Shown here one piece after another: positions 1 to 13,600 of a stretch of DNA of 64,000 bases. Where the stretch lies: contig OX453285.1 in NCBI GenBank assembly GCA_949710005.1, positions 5,418,632 through 5,482,631 on the forward strand, given 5' to 3'. Each line of letters starts with the position of its first letter. Positions within the stretch are counted from its first letter, which is position 1. The position numbers and the translations under genes were made by a program. The notes below the pieces were generated by a model. It did no database searches, was not told the origin of the DNA, and saw only the letters and a list, made by a program, of their open reading frames with translations. This DNA comes from Ricordea florida. Lineage: Eukaryota; Cnidaria; Anthozoa; Corallimorpharia; Ricordeidae.

Positions 1-398
1 CACACTGCTATGGTCCAATCAGATTGCATGGATCAGATTGCATGTGATCTCAAAATGTATCTCTTTAAGTGTTAAACCTTCTTATCTCACAAGACAAACA
101 GGAGGTATCCAACAAATATTCTTCATCCATTTTTTACCTTGAAATTTTCTTTCAAATTCTTTTTGTTACTCCAAGTGTAGCATGAAAGAACTTTTACTAG
201 AAATCATTCTACACAGCCTTTCAGTACCCTTGTTGGTGCTTCGTTTGAAGACGAAATACTCCCTCTCATGTGTTTTATCAGCCTCACATGGACCATTTCA
301 TTCCCAATATATGAATAGTAATTCTCCCTGGTATAAGCCAAACGTTCTCTTATTCATTAGCTTGGAGATTTAAGTGTCTCATAAAATTAATCCCAATT

Positions 399-534
399 CG
401 GGTCAATGTAAGTATCTGGATGACTGTGCACCTACCCCTCCCCTAACCCAACATTAACGCTACCTCTAACTTATTATAACTTGTTGGGTTAGGGGAGGGG
501 TAGGTACACAGTTGCCAGATACTGACATTGATCA
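399..534. repeat. MITE-like hairpin with ~50-bp arms
   Basis: Left arm GGTCAATGTAAGTATCTGG...CCTAACCCAACA (401-453) is the reverse complement, with few mismatches, of 482-533. It would fold into a long hairpin. No transposase and no clear target duplication. Confidence 0.75.
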
Positions 535-688
535 ACTCAATATTCATTATTGCCAACTCTCATTATCTGCTCACTTGACAATGTATTGATATTGTATGGA
601 AAAATTTAAAACTGAACACTTCTGTCCTTGAAAGGCTACATGTAACAATATTAAGGACTTCCTTTGAAGCATGTTATGTGCAACTTAC

Positions 689-3600
689 CTGGTTTACCAG
701 CCTTTATGACCTGTTCCTGCATAGGCATGGTGGCCAGTGGAACAGTCTTCAGGTCAAATGGTGCCGTGTGGGAAGTATCTTTTACATACGCATGCAGGGC
801 TCGCTCCAACCCAACAATCGACACCTGCAGGCCTGGATAAAAAAAAAGGAGAACAAAAAAGGAACGGATGGTCACACTGCATAGTTTGATCTGCAGATGA
901 AAAAGTTAGAACCACACTGTACAGTAAAACAAACAGTACCACAGTACAGTACTGTTCAGTAGCTTTACAAAGAATGGTCACTCTTCATAGTTTGATCCAA
1001 AGATGAAAAAGTTAGAACCACGTTGTATACAAAAACAAACAGTACCACAGTACAATACTGTTCACACTGACTAGTTTTGTTGAGATATTCCTGGAAGTCT
1101 ATCCATATTTTTTGTACTCACCATTTAGAATGTATCCAGATGACAGGACTTTTTCTCTCTCTTTCAGGATGTTCACATAAAATGTTGCCCTGTCTCTCAC
1201 CTCATCATCAGTGTCAAGCAAACACCTGGAATCATCGTGTTAGAGGGCATCAGGAGCCGTCAACAAATGTAAAAAATAGGTACCCATAGGGTACATGTGT
1301 GGGCTACAGATGTGGAAGACAAATGTACATGTCGGAACAAGACAGGTTATCAATTTGCACTTGAACTTAGCTAACAACTTTTACACTGCAGTGAAGTAAG
1401 TAAACTTTGTGATTGCCACTTCTCTCTGTTTTGCATTTTATTGAAAAAGTTTCTCGTTAGGTTAACAGTGTTGCAGGGCAGTAAGGTTGCATCAAGTCAG
1501 CATAACATTGTGTCCTGCTTAAACGTTGCAGTATAAGTAATTGTATTTCTCTGCATTGGACACCTAGTGACAGCTTATTTGAGGTTGGTTAGACTATGCT
1601 TGCCTACTGCTTAGGGCCATTTTCACTTGAGTGTCAAGAGTAATTTGCGTTGACTTTGGTTTTGCATTGCCATGCTGAGCGTTTGCCTTAAAAACTTTGC
1701 GCCACTTTCTCAACCAATCAGAAGAAAAACCAAAACCAATCGTGACTTGCTTGCGCAAGTTTTCCTGTGTTTCGTGTTATTGTCTTGAATGTTGATTGGA
1801 CAATGGATTGCTTTGCGACCTATGTGATTGGCCAGAGTAAGTACTGGTCTATTAGGGTAAAGTGAGACAACAGTCCCATTAGCTAGCAATGTGGTTTTGG
1901 AGAGTCACAATATTAAACTGGTTAAAGGCATAAAACTTGCAAGAGTGACAACAAGAAAGATAATGACTTTGCACTATGCATTCAGTACAGCGCATTGTTT
2001 AGCGTTGTTAAGAAACCTCCTTGATATTTTATCCTTGTTTAAAATACAATACAAAAATAATGAGTAAATTATTTTGTTTAACTCAACCTTTAATAAGAAA
2101 TGACTTGAGACTCAAACGACACTTGTACAACAAAACATGCTGTCTGAAACAGTTCATGGATAAACAGGAACGTGTCTGTAACCGATTTTTAACTCGAACT
2201 TAAGATTTTAATAGAACAATTGCTCAATATGAAAAACGTATTGACACTGTAAAACAACAATTTCAAGTTGATATTGAGCACTTCATTAGTAAACATATTT
2301 TTGTCAACATCTGGCAGGTTCTCATAAAATACTAGTCACAAAATTTAATAATTAATATCAACAGTAATTTATAACAAAACAGTCCATGTAGTTGCCTTTA
2401 CGGCAATATGTTCATAGCTTTTATGGTCTTGTGCATTTGGCAACAATGACCTATGGCAATATTATATCTGTTATAACTCTTGATTTCTTATGACAGGTCA
2501 CCTTTAGTTGTTACGGAAGGTACAAAAGCAAAGCATGGATTGATGCTTTATCCATTGTTGATTCATTTCTAGTTTTTTCCTTGATGATGTCAATCATTTC
2601 TTGGAAGAGTGTTAACTTCTTTCTTTCACTGCTGCAGGTTTGAAATAGAACTTGTGCAAACCAATTTTGTTTGCATGCAGATGCCTTCGGGACTATGTGA
2701 CAATTTTTGCATTCTGCCATAAGGGTTCCTTGGCTAAGTTCAATCTTTTTTTGACATTTGCAGCAAGACAGATAGTGGTCAACACGTTCAATGGCTATTA
2801 TTTCGCCCACTACAGTGGTGTTAATGTATTCTTCTGGTATGAATTCATAAGATTAACGATAAAAACAAAGGCAGAATTGCTTTCTTTAGGAATTACCACA
2901 GTTTTTGGAGGTGCTTCGTGTGCGAGAGCACGTGGCATGACACGGTCCAAACTTGCTTCACGAACGAGTGCATTTATCCCATCATACACATATGATATGA
3001 GCTCATTTATCCCGTAAACGGACTCATTTATCCTCCGAAGAGGCTCAATCATCCTTCAAAGAGGCTCAATCATCCTCCAAAGAGGCTCAATCATCCTCCG
3101 AAGAGGCTCAATAATCCTCCGAAGAAGCTTGTTTTGTTCGTGACCTGACAATTAACCTGACAGCATCTGGTTCGCGATTTTAGCCCGTTTATGGCTCCCT
3201 CCACGTTAAATGAAGCGACTTAAAGTTGCTGCAAAATAAACACCCCTTTCTTGTATTCGGGAAAGATTCATGCTCTGAATACTGTAAGTCGAAATCACTG
3301 TGAAAACAGGAAATCTGTTCGCCATTTTCGGTCCACTTTGCAGAAAGCGACCAAAACCTGCTGCGAAATAAAAACTGCTTCCTTTTATCCGACCGACATT
3401 CACGCTCTGAACACTGTGATAAGTGGAGAAAGCAATTCTGCCCTAAATCATTGTGAAAAGCCGGCAAATCTTTCTCACCAACTGTGAAGAAAAACGAAGA
3501 AAACGACCAGCCAAATCACGAAGAACACGAGCGAATCTAAAATCCACCAGCGAAAATGACAATGGTTGGGAGCACATGGATCATCTCGATTCTTATTGGC

Positions 3601-4680
3601 CGAAGGGAGATCACGTGATGTTTACGGACGGACACACCATTTCGCTAGCATAAGTGTGGAGCTACCACAGGTAGCCCACACAAAAACAGTAAGCAACAAG
3701 GGTAAACAAAAAGAATTATCGTTCACTAGTTTTCTGACATTAAACTCCCACATGGCATGGTTTGGTGGAAACATGAAAAATGCTTGAACTGTAATGTATA
3801 GTATTCCTAACAATGCCAAGTCAAGTCAAGTCAATTTTGATTTAACTTACACAGAATATTATGTACATAAAGTTATAATGGTTTCACAATATTGTTTAAA
3901 CAAAATAGGAGAAGAAGGGAAAGTAAGTTTGTTAATATGCTGTTATGATGTAGAGTCTGGAACACCTAAATGGTACATGACTGGACAGTACTGTTGAAAA
4001 GAATGGTCACACTTCAAGCTTTTATAGACAAAATTATTGAACTTACTACGAGTGTAAGCACACTGTATAGCAAAACAAACGGTACAATACTGCTGTTTTG
4101 ATTACAAACCTTGAGAGAAGAACAAGAATGCTTGGTAACAAGCTGTCACAATGGGCTCCAAACTTGGCCAAAGATGTCACTGCAGCTGTAGAATTTGAAA
4201 CAAGGGAAAAAGGCATAGTTCATTTTTCAGTTTTGCATTTTATTCCTTCCTCTAAAAGAAGACAAATTCACAGTTCTGTTTGTGTCTTTTGTAATGGGGA
4301 TCATACGGTTTCGCATTCAATTTGGAATTAATTTGCACAAGTGAGTTTTTCAAAAAGCTTCAAAATTGCATGAGCCACTTCCACAAGTGCAATTTCAGCT
4401 TTTTGGAAAACTCACAAGTGCAAATTAATCACAAATTGAACAAGAAGAATCGTATGATTAGTTATTAATAAAATAAACATGGAAAAAAGTATTGGCCAGA
4501 GTAAACCTTTCTTGATTTAATGTAGCCATTTTTTCTCACTCAAGAAATCTTTTCACTCAAAATTTCTGCAGAAAATTTTTGTTATCATTATATGTGATAT
4601 CACTGGCTTAGAAAATTTCCTATTGTCTTTCAACCAATCATAATCTAGAATTTTGATGTGCAATTTGCAGTGGTGTTACA

Positions 4681-4713
<33 letters not shown>

Positions 4714-7577
4714 GAGTAATTTTTTCATGCTGACAACATGGGTACAATGGCACTTCACTGAGATGAAAATTCTACTGTTATAGCAAAGTGATTGCATGAT
4801 GCCACGGTCAGAAGCAAAATAACTGAGCCCTTCATTTGTTTGAGACGAACAAGTGGTTGTAATGAGATAGTTGGATTAAGGGGTTGCAAAGCCATGGTGT
4901 GATTCAACCCTTCCAAATAAACTGGTGCTGCATCGGTGGGGAATTGAAACACAAGAAATTGGGATAATCAAACAAATTAATAAAGTTACACAACTATAAG
5001 GTAAAAGGGAGGTGCTGATGTTTCAAGCTTTAGCCCTTCGTCAGAGCGAATGACTAAGGGCCAACCCTTGAAACATCAGCACCTCCCTTTTCCCTTACGA
5101 TGGTATAACTTTCTTAATTTGTTTGATTATCCCAATTTCTTGCGTTTCCCAATCATTTAACTCACCAGCCCTAACTGCCGCATTTTCCAAGATGACTCTG
5201 TTGTAGATAAACCTGATGTACTTGGACGGGTTCTGGCTACGGGGACCCTCCCGTCCCAAGAGGTGGAGGATTCTAGTCGCCAGTACAGTGTGTTCACAGT
5301 CTTCAATAAACTCACAAAGATGGCCAAGTCCTAAAAAAGAACAAAACAGTAGAAAGTTAACTCTGAGGAAGACGCTGAATAGCTGTATTTGACCAGGATA
5401 CTTTACTTTGTAATCAGGACATTTTTATGCTAAATCGTGTCAATAACAAAATGCTTGAATATGATTGGTTGTTAACAGGCCTTATTTATGGCTTAATTGG
5501 CTGTTCCAGGTCCAAACTGTCAAATTTGACCTGTATGATTACAAGCATTAATTTGTAATTTGACAGACCAAATTGGACAGTTAAGCAGCCAATATAAATT
5601 ATGCATTTCATGCCATTAGCCAATAAAATTTAACAACCAAGCTCATCCTAGCCAATCAATATTGACACAATTTATCGGTAATGGAATCTTGTGTTGTACA
5701 ATTCAGGGATAATCGTGCTCATAATTTCAAATCTTACGCACTCAGCTGATTTGAAATCTCTTGCCGATTACTCCCTGAATTATACTCCACTTAGTCCTAT
5801 TACAATTACTAATCATTGGCATTTTATTATATAAGCAAGAACTAAATGCACACATGAACTTAATCAAAACCACTTAAATGCTCAGTGTTATACAGGAACC
5901 AAACAAATAATTTCAAGCACACATTACAGATAAAATCCTATTTCATATCCTTGATCTTATGATTTTCTTCATTCTTGTTATCTTTTCAGTTAAACTTGAT
6001 AATGTACAGTCAAACTTGGATTATCTGACTTGTTGAGCCTTGTCAAAAATGTCTAGATAGTTGAGAGTCCAGATAATAAAAACATGAATGTTAATGAGCC
6101 AGCAATGTAACCAATGGAAAGGTGTTATTCCATGATCATTTTCAAAGTTGCTTAACCAGCTAGTTGATGTTTCAAAGCTTTTCCGATCATCCCACTCAAC
6201 AAAGCTGAGAAAGCTTTTTGCCTTCCCAATGTCACACCATATTAGTATTTATGACAACAATGCAACCAGAGAAACAAGTCCAGATAATCAGAAAGTCTGC
6301 ATAAGTGAGGTCTGGATGATCGAGCTTCAACTGTATTCATATCTTCAGGCAAAGTTGCACATCACAAACATGTAAATCTGTATAATCTTAATCACTTTGG
6401 AATACATAGTTTTGCTCTAGATTGCTTTCACTATACCTGCTTCTTTTGCCTCAGAGTTCTCTTCAATGATGGTGATAATGGTATCAACAATGGCCTTCTT
6501 GTACTCAAACCCTCCCTAAGATAAACACAGAAGTCATTAATTCAAGCACAAAAAGTTACACTAGGAAATAATTCTCTTTTTCCCACTTCTCTTCATCAAT
6601 CAAAATGATCTTTGAACTGTACCTCATCTCTCAGCATAGAGGACAAAAAGTTCATCATTACATGGTGCTTTCTGGGAAACTTCAGGCAAAGAGACCTGTC
6701 GGCACAATTCATCAAGGAAACAATATTGACTCAGTGTAATGGCCAAGTGTGTTGACAGTAGTGTAATGGGTGGCATGGCCAACTTGCATTTCCACAACTT
6801 AATATTAACACTTAATGACTGGTCTCAAGGGGAATAATGAATTTTGTTTCCCAAGAATCTCAATGTTTCCCGAGATGAAGTAAAGGCAAACACTGAGATT
6901 CAAAGGAAATAAAATTAACTGTTTCCCAAAGGACCAGTCTTAAAGCGATTAACTTTTATAAATGCAATTCTTAATTTTTAGGATAGTAGGTCCACATCAG
7001 CCCTTTGGCTGCCTGTTACTCAACCTACTCATCAAATAAAGTATGTATGTATGTATGTATGTATGTATGTATGTATGTATGTATGTATGTATGTATGTAT
7101 GTATGTATGTATGTATGTATGTATGTATGTATGTATGTATGTATGTATGTATGTATGTATGTATGTATGTATGTATGTATGTATGTATGTATGTATGTAT
7201 GTATGTATGTATGTATGTATGTATGTATGTATGTATGTATGTATGTATGTATGTATGTATGTATGTATGTATGTATGTATGTATGTATGTATGTATGTAT
7301 GTATGTATGTATGTATGTATGTATGTATGTATGTATGTATGTATGTATGTATGTATGTATGTATGTATGTATGTATGTATGTATGTATGTATGTATGTAT
7401 GTATGTATGTATGTATGTATGTATGTATGTATGTATGTATGTATGTATGTATGTATGTATGTATGTATGTATGTATGTATGTATGTATGTATGTATGTAT
7501 GTATGTATGTATGTATGTATGTATGTATGTATGTATGTATGTATGTATGTATGTATGTATGTATGTATGTATGTATG

Positions 7578-7609
<32 letters not shown>

Positions 7610-10600
7610 GCAAAAACACTCCAATCACATGCAACAGTGGTCAACACTTCATAGGTAACAGTGAACTGTTCTCTGTTTGATGTCATAGTTTCTACAATGT
7701 AGCCTGCTCATGGCATTTGGCGGTAAACAGTTTCATTGTTAGATGTCATGTAACCATGAAATGGCCAATGAATGGGCGCACTGAAGCAAGAAAAACGCCA
7801 GCTAAATAACAAATTGCATTCATCTACTATCCAATTAAGAAGGCATTGCTTTGAAAAACAGCCATTTACAATCACATGAATAAGCAAGGGCCATACACAG
7901 TTGGAACAATGTATTAACCTGATGGCATCCACAACCACAATCTTAAACTCATCAGAGATCTCAGACATGAATGATGAAATCTGCTTCATCAGCCGGTCAA
8001 CACTGCTCTCATTACCAGTCTATAAACCAATACAACAAATATAAACTTAACTCAAGAGTAGCATGCTGTGTGGGCTCTGACAACACAGAGTGGTTCATGT
8101 TTGTTATACTATACAATGTGGTTTTAGCTTTTTCATATGTGGATCAACCATGCAGTGTGACCACTCTATGGAAAGCTTCAGAACAGTACTGTACTGTGGT
8201 ATTGTTTGTTTTACTATACAGTGTGGTTCTATCTTTTTCATCTGTGGATTAAACCATGCAGTGTGACCATTCTTTGTAAAGCTGCTGAACAGTACTGTAC
8301 TGTGGTACTGTTTGTTTTACTATACAGTGTGGTTCTATTTTTTTCATCTGTGGATCAAACCATGCAGTGTGACCATTCTTAATAAAGCTACTGAACAGTA
8401 CTGTACTGTGGTACTATTTGTTTTACTATACAGTGTGGTTCTAACTTTTTCATCTGTGGATTAAACCATGCAGTGTAACCATTCTTTGGTTAGCTTCCAA
8501 CCAGTGGTGTACTGTGGTATTATAGCGTGGTACCTTGAGCAGTGTGGTGATGGCCAAAGTCGCAATGCTGCGGTTGACATCAGTGATCAAGTTCTCCAGG
8601 TCCAAGTTGCATGTCGTCACAGACATGGGCTGAGTCATGGCCACTTTATTCAATGTACGCACAGCAGCAAACCTCAGGGTGGGACGAGGGGAGCTTAGGA
8701 ACAACTGCAACACTATAAAAACAAACAGGACAAATGTGCCATGAATGACAGAAAAATGCATGAAAATTGCAGTGCTGTTCTATACAATTTATCCATAAAA
8801 CTGAATTAAACCTTTCACAACCAAAACTTATCTAGATGCAACTTCTCCTTCCAATGTCAGTACACAGTCAAACAAGCAGACAATGGGAATTGTAAGAATA
8901 ATCATCTTAGGGATTCTTAAATTGAGAGTTAACTTAACTCAACAAAGAGGATTACTGTAATTATTCCACATTCGCAAGCAATTCTCTGTTGTTGTTAATG
9001 GCTTTGGCCTGTGCTACTACTTTCCACTGGAAGTCAATTGTATGTGTGACGGCAAGTGCCTTGCAGAATGTTAAAAACTTTTTGGACTACAGAGTATGCT
9101 TTATAACTGGAAAATGACCTTGGAGAGAAGTAGTGGAGCTGGATTTTCAAATACATACTTGATGTTTATAAACACAAAAATGGATTGAAGATTACATTGT
9201 CTCCTGCATGAACTATGACTTGTGTATCATCAACAGGTGTCACTTTTCATCTTTTCTTACAAAAAGTGTCTGTTTTTTCTTTTGTTCCATTCATGAAAAG
9301 AAGTTGTTTGGAGAATTCGATAACATTTTGTTTTCATAAAAGCAAACTTGCAGAAAAATCTAAGATTCGATAACATTAATTTTTGTTTTCGAAAAGGAAA
9401 CTTGAAGAAAACTTACCCTTAGTTTGGGTTGGGTTTTATAACTGAATGCTTTGGTGAATTTTTCATTTTTTTTTTTTTGCTTGACAGAAAAAAGATATTG
9501 AAGTTAGAAGTGTGCCTTGTAACCCAGTGAGTCTTACATGACTTGTATAACCAAATAACAAGGGAACTAGCGTGATCTTGAGAGAAAAAAATGGTCGAAG
9601 TAGCCTAATTAACTAAAATGAGACAGATGAAGAGAGAAAGAAAGACAAGTGCTTGATCTTGGAGAGTATCGATTCTCCTTAACAAAAAAAAAACATTGGA
9701 TAATCAGAGGCTGATCTGCAGTGTCTGATAATCTTCATATTCCTGATCACAACTCCTTCAACTAAGGATTAGTCACCATCAGCAGCGTGTATACCTGAAA
9801 TCGCAGGACAAAGGTCACGGGATTTCAGACTTTTGAGGTTCACCAGGGCACGTGCAGCTTCATAAATAACCATCTGTATCAAACACAAATAAAGAAACAA
9901 GTCATTGTTACATGTAGCCAGTAAACTCAATCTTTGAACACTTTATTTTGTCACTCACTTTATGCCTTTAACACCTGTATCAGTATAATAAATAGAGGAT
10001 ATTACAAAGCTGTGAGAAGACATGAATTTTACTTTCTTGTGTTAAAAACAACATTTTACTTGTTTGCTGGGCTCACTTGTAAAATGTTGTTTTCACCACT
10101 CAACAATAAAATTCATATCTTAATTCAAGTCACAACTAAAAATTCATTAAAATTGATGATCTTCACGTCCAGGCAAAGAAACAAAGAGAAAGGTAGTCTA
10201 ATTAAACTACACAGAGTTTTATTTTTATCTTTGTACTTTGCAAAATTTACATTGCAACTTTTCTGTAGAATAGCCAAACATCAGGCGTTCAAAACTGAAC
10301 TTTTGGGCGCTTACCAAAAGTCAGAACTGACCAAACGAGCAGGTCAAGTTGAAAACTAAATTAGACTTCTTTTAAGAGTTTATGGCTAAAAACCTGTCAC
10401 TGCTATACATGCTATGTAGAAACAAATTGATCTGGCTGGACAGTTTTGATTGATAGTGGAATACTATTTACAAATGGACTGGTCTGACTGGCCAGTTCTG
10501 GCTAATGGTAAGCATCCTTTGGTAGCCCTGGTCAGTTTTAACTCGCCAATTTTTTAGCCCTGTACTTTAGAAAGTTTACTCACTTCACTTTTGTGCCTTA

Positions 10601-13600
10601 AACAGCTCTCCAGGAAATCGTACAGTGGATCATCAGAACTATTAAAAGTAGAAAAGATTTAACAAAACCAATGCCAACTACATTTTTTCTGGGGATAGTT
10701 TCTAAAGAAACTGGTGCTGCGTTGGTGGGGAATTGAAACACAAGAAAGTGGGATAATCAAACGAATTGATGAAGTAAGTTACACCACCGCAAGGTAAAAG
10801 AGGGAGGTGCTGACGTTTCGAATGTTTAGTCCTTCGTCATTAGCCATTCACTTCGACGAAGGTCAACGAGATGTCACATCTACGCCAAGTCTATGAGATG
10901 TCACATCAGTTGAGACGTTTGAGAAAAGTCTAAAGACATTTTTATTTAAGACTAGACGCATAGCTGCGTGAACTCGGGCTTCTGAATGTGAGCAATGCTA
11001 TAAACGTAATCTGCGAAGCATTTGTTGTCGGAGAGGAGCTGAGGAGAGAAAGAAAAGGAAAGGGTGCCCGCAACCCCTGTGAATTTAAGAAATGTTATCC
11101 AATCAAACGAAGATTATGTGAAATTTGAACCAAGATAAAACATGAAAAGGCATGCAGTTGTCAAAAATAACTGTAACATGATGACGTTACGTTTATCTTT
11201 TGTGTCTGTGTCTGGTAAGTATGCTTGCACATGCCGGTCAACATATTCTATGTATTCTTGCTTGGTTTCATGGGTTAATTTAGGGCAGTCGGATGTCCAT
11301 ATCAGTGCATGTAGATGAGGTGAACCTCTCATTTGAAATTCTATACGAAGTGCATAATATACTATTTTGCCGATAGGATTTGCATTAGCTAGTAATATCT
11401 CAGTGAAGAATGTCTCTACTCTGTACTGGAAGTGTTTTGCTACAATAACTGGATTGAGATTCAGAAGTCTGCATCTTTCGTCATATGATAATGCTTCTAC
11501 TTCCTCATCAGTCATGTTTTTGCCATTAGTTCGAGCAATAATCTGGAATAATTCAGGCCATCTTAGGTCAGCACATGAAAGTGTCATAAACCATGTTGGT
11601 ATGCCGAGCTGTTTTACCATTGCCACTACTTCATACATGAATTTTTGCCAGTATGGAGGAGACCCTGGAATTTGTCTAAGGAATAAGTAGGCTTGATCTT
11701 GGGAAATGAGGTTTTGTAAGATTTGTGTGTTAGATCTAACTTGTGAAGCTGTTACACTCTGACCATGGACTTTCTTCAGAGCAATATTTATACTGTCAGA
11801 GACTTTTTTCTGTTCAATAATAAACTGAGCAAAGAAAAGGTATTCTGGGTTTGTTGCAAACCGTCCACTATAATGTAAAAGTCTGGTATTAAAATATTTT
11901 ACAGGTGATAATTTAACATCTCTGTCAGCAGTATACCCAAATCTGCCTCTTGGGAATAAGACTGGAAATGCAAGCTCTTCACATTGTTTATCGGTCATTA
12001 AAGATACTGGATGTTTGTTTTCTCCAGGTGCTATGTTGTAAATTTCTCTCCCAGTAGAATTGTTGGAGGTGTGTTCCTCAGTAAGGATAGGATAATCCGG
12101 AATAACTGACTGCAGACATGTCTCACTAGCAGGTGACCTGTGCTCATTTAAAGGGTCTTCTACTTCTTCATTTAGTGCTTCCCTGTTATCTGGAGTATTC
12201 ACAGAACAACTTACTTCTGATGAGTCTACATTAGAGGTATCAGAATCTTCTGAATGATTTTCAGTAGAGTTTGTAGGTAAGGGGATGTCATTATCATCAT
12301 TGTGCTGTGTCATACCTGTCAATCCTTCACTAATATTGGTACAATCAATATGTATGTCTTCATATAAGGTGTTATTAGTTTTTAACCAATGAAGTGCTTG
12401 CATTAAAAATTCAGGCCTAACTGACTGAAAATAAACATGTCCTCTGAACTGAAGTTTTCTCTTTAATTTCAGAAGAATGATACCAGATCTTTCAGGAGGA
12501 CGAGGCAATATGTTACATGTTTGATCACAGTCTACTGGAACATTACATATGGCACCTTTAATTTTTCTTTGTTGTCCCTTGGGCATTATTACTATTTTTT
12601 CAAATACAATCCGCCTTGCTATTATTATTTGTTCTAGTTTTTCAAGAGTTTTAAGTTCAGGTGGTATGTCATCAACATATAAATTGTTTACAATTGCCTG
12701 ACATGGAAGTTTGCCTTGTATGGCTTTAGAGTGACATGTGTAACAGATATATTCTTTTCCATCAAATGATATCTGCATGTTGAAAACATTCTGAAGGGTA
12801 CTTACTAATGGTTAATTTTAGGACCGATTTCTTATAGAGTGTTCTGTTACACATACAACATATATAATGTGGACCTTCCGTAATTTTCTTTTTAAACTTT
12901 TCAATACATGAATCCTCGGTATTATTCTTATCATTATGATATTTTTGTTTGCGTCTGTTGAGAAGCTCTTGTTTCTTTGCACTATCCATTGTTTTGTATC
13001 TTTCCGTTTGTTTATTTAATAGTTTTTGTTTATTTGTAATATCCATTGTTTTATATTTTTCTGCTTTCTGGATTAATAGGTTTTGCTTCTTTGCTCTATC
13101 CATTGCTTTATATTTTTCTGCTTGCTGGTTCAATAGTTCTTGTTTCTTTGCAGTATCCATTGTTTTGTATTTTTGCGCTCGTTTCTTCAGTAACTCATCT
13201 TTATTTGCAGTATCCTTTGCTTGTACTTTTTCTAATAATAGCCTCTTCTTTAATGGCTCCATTGTTTGATAATTTTGTTTCTGTCTCTGATTTTTCATTA
13301 TTTTCTTTCTTTCATTTCTGTCATCATTTTTGCACGAACATGATAGAAATCTTATTTTGTAATGCTCTGCACAATGAAACTGCTTTTGAATATTACCAAT
13401 AACCTCAACAAGAAAAGATGTACCATTGATGTTTTTAGTGTACTGGATTGGAGATGTCCGACTTTGATTAAAATTCAAGAGGGAATACAAATATTTTGAT
13501 TTTTTTGTAGGTTTAAAAATACAACTAATGCAATAACCAGAAAACCACATCACAAACCCAGTCTAGTCACTATTTTTTATTATTATATCTTGGAGAATTG

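Noticed and set aside
6997-7686. Several open frames of about 200 codons on both strands (YIHT / MYVC repeats)
   Set aside because: They are pure translations of the GTAT microsatellite, open in all frames because the repeat has no stop.
9934-10359. 141-codon plus-strand frame
   Set aside because: It lies in COPG intron 12, overlaps a hairpin, has no recognisable domain and is AT-driven in composition.
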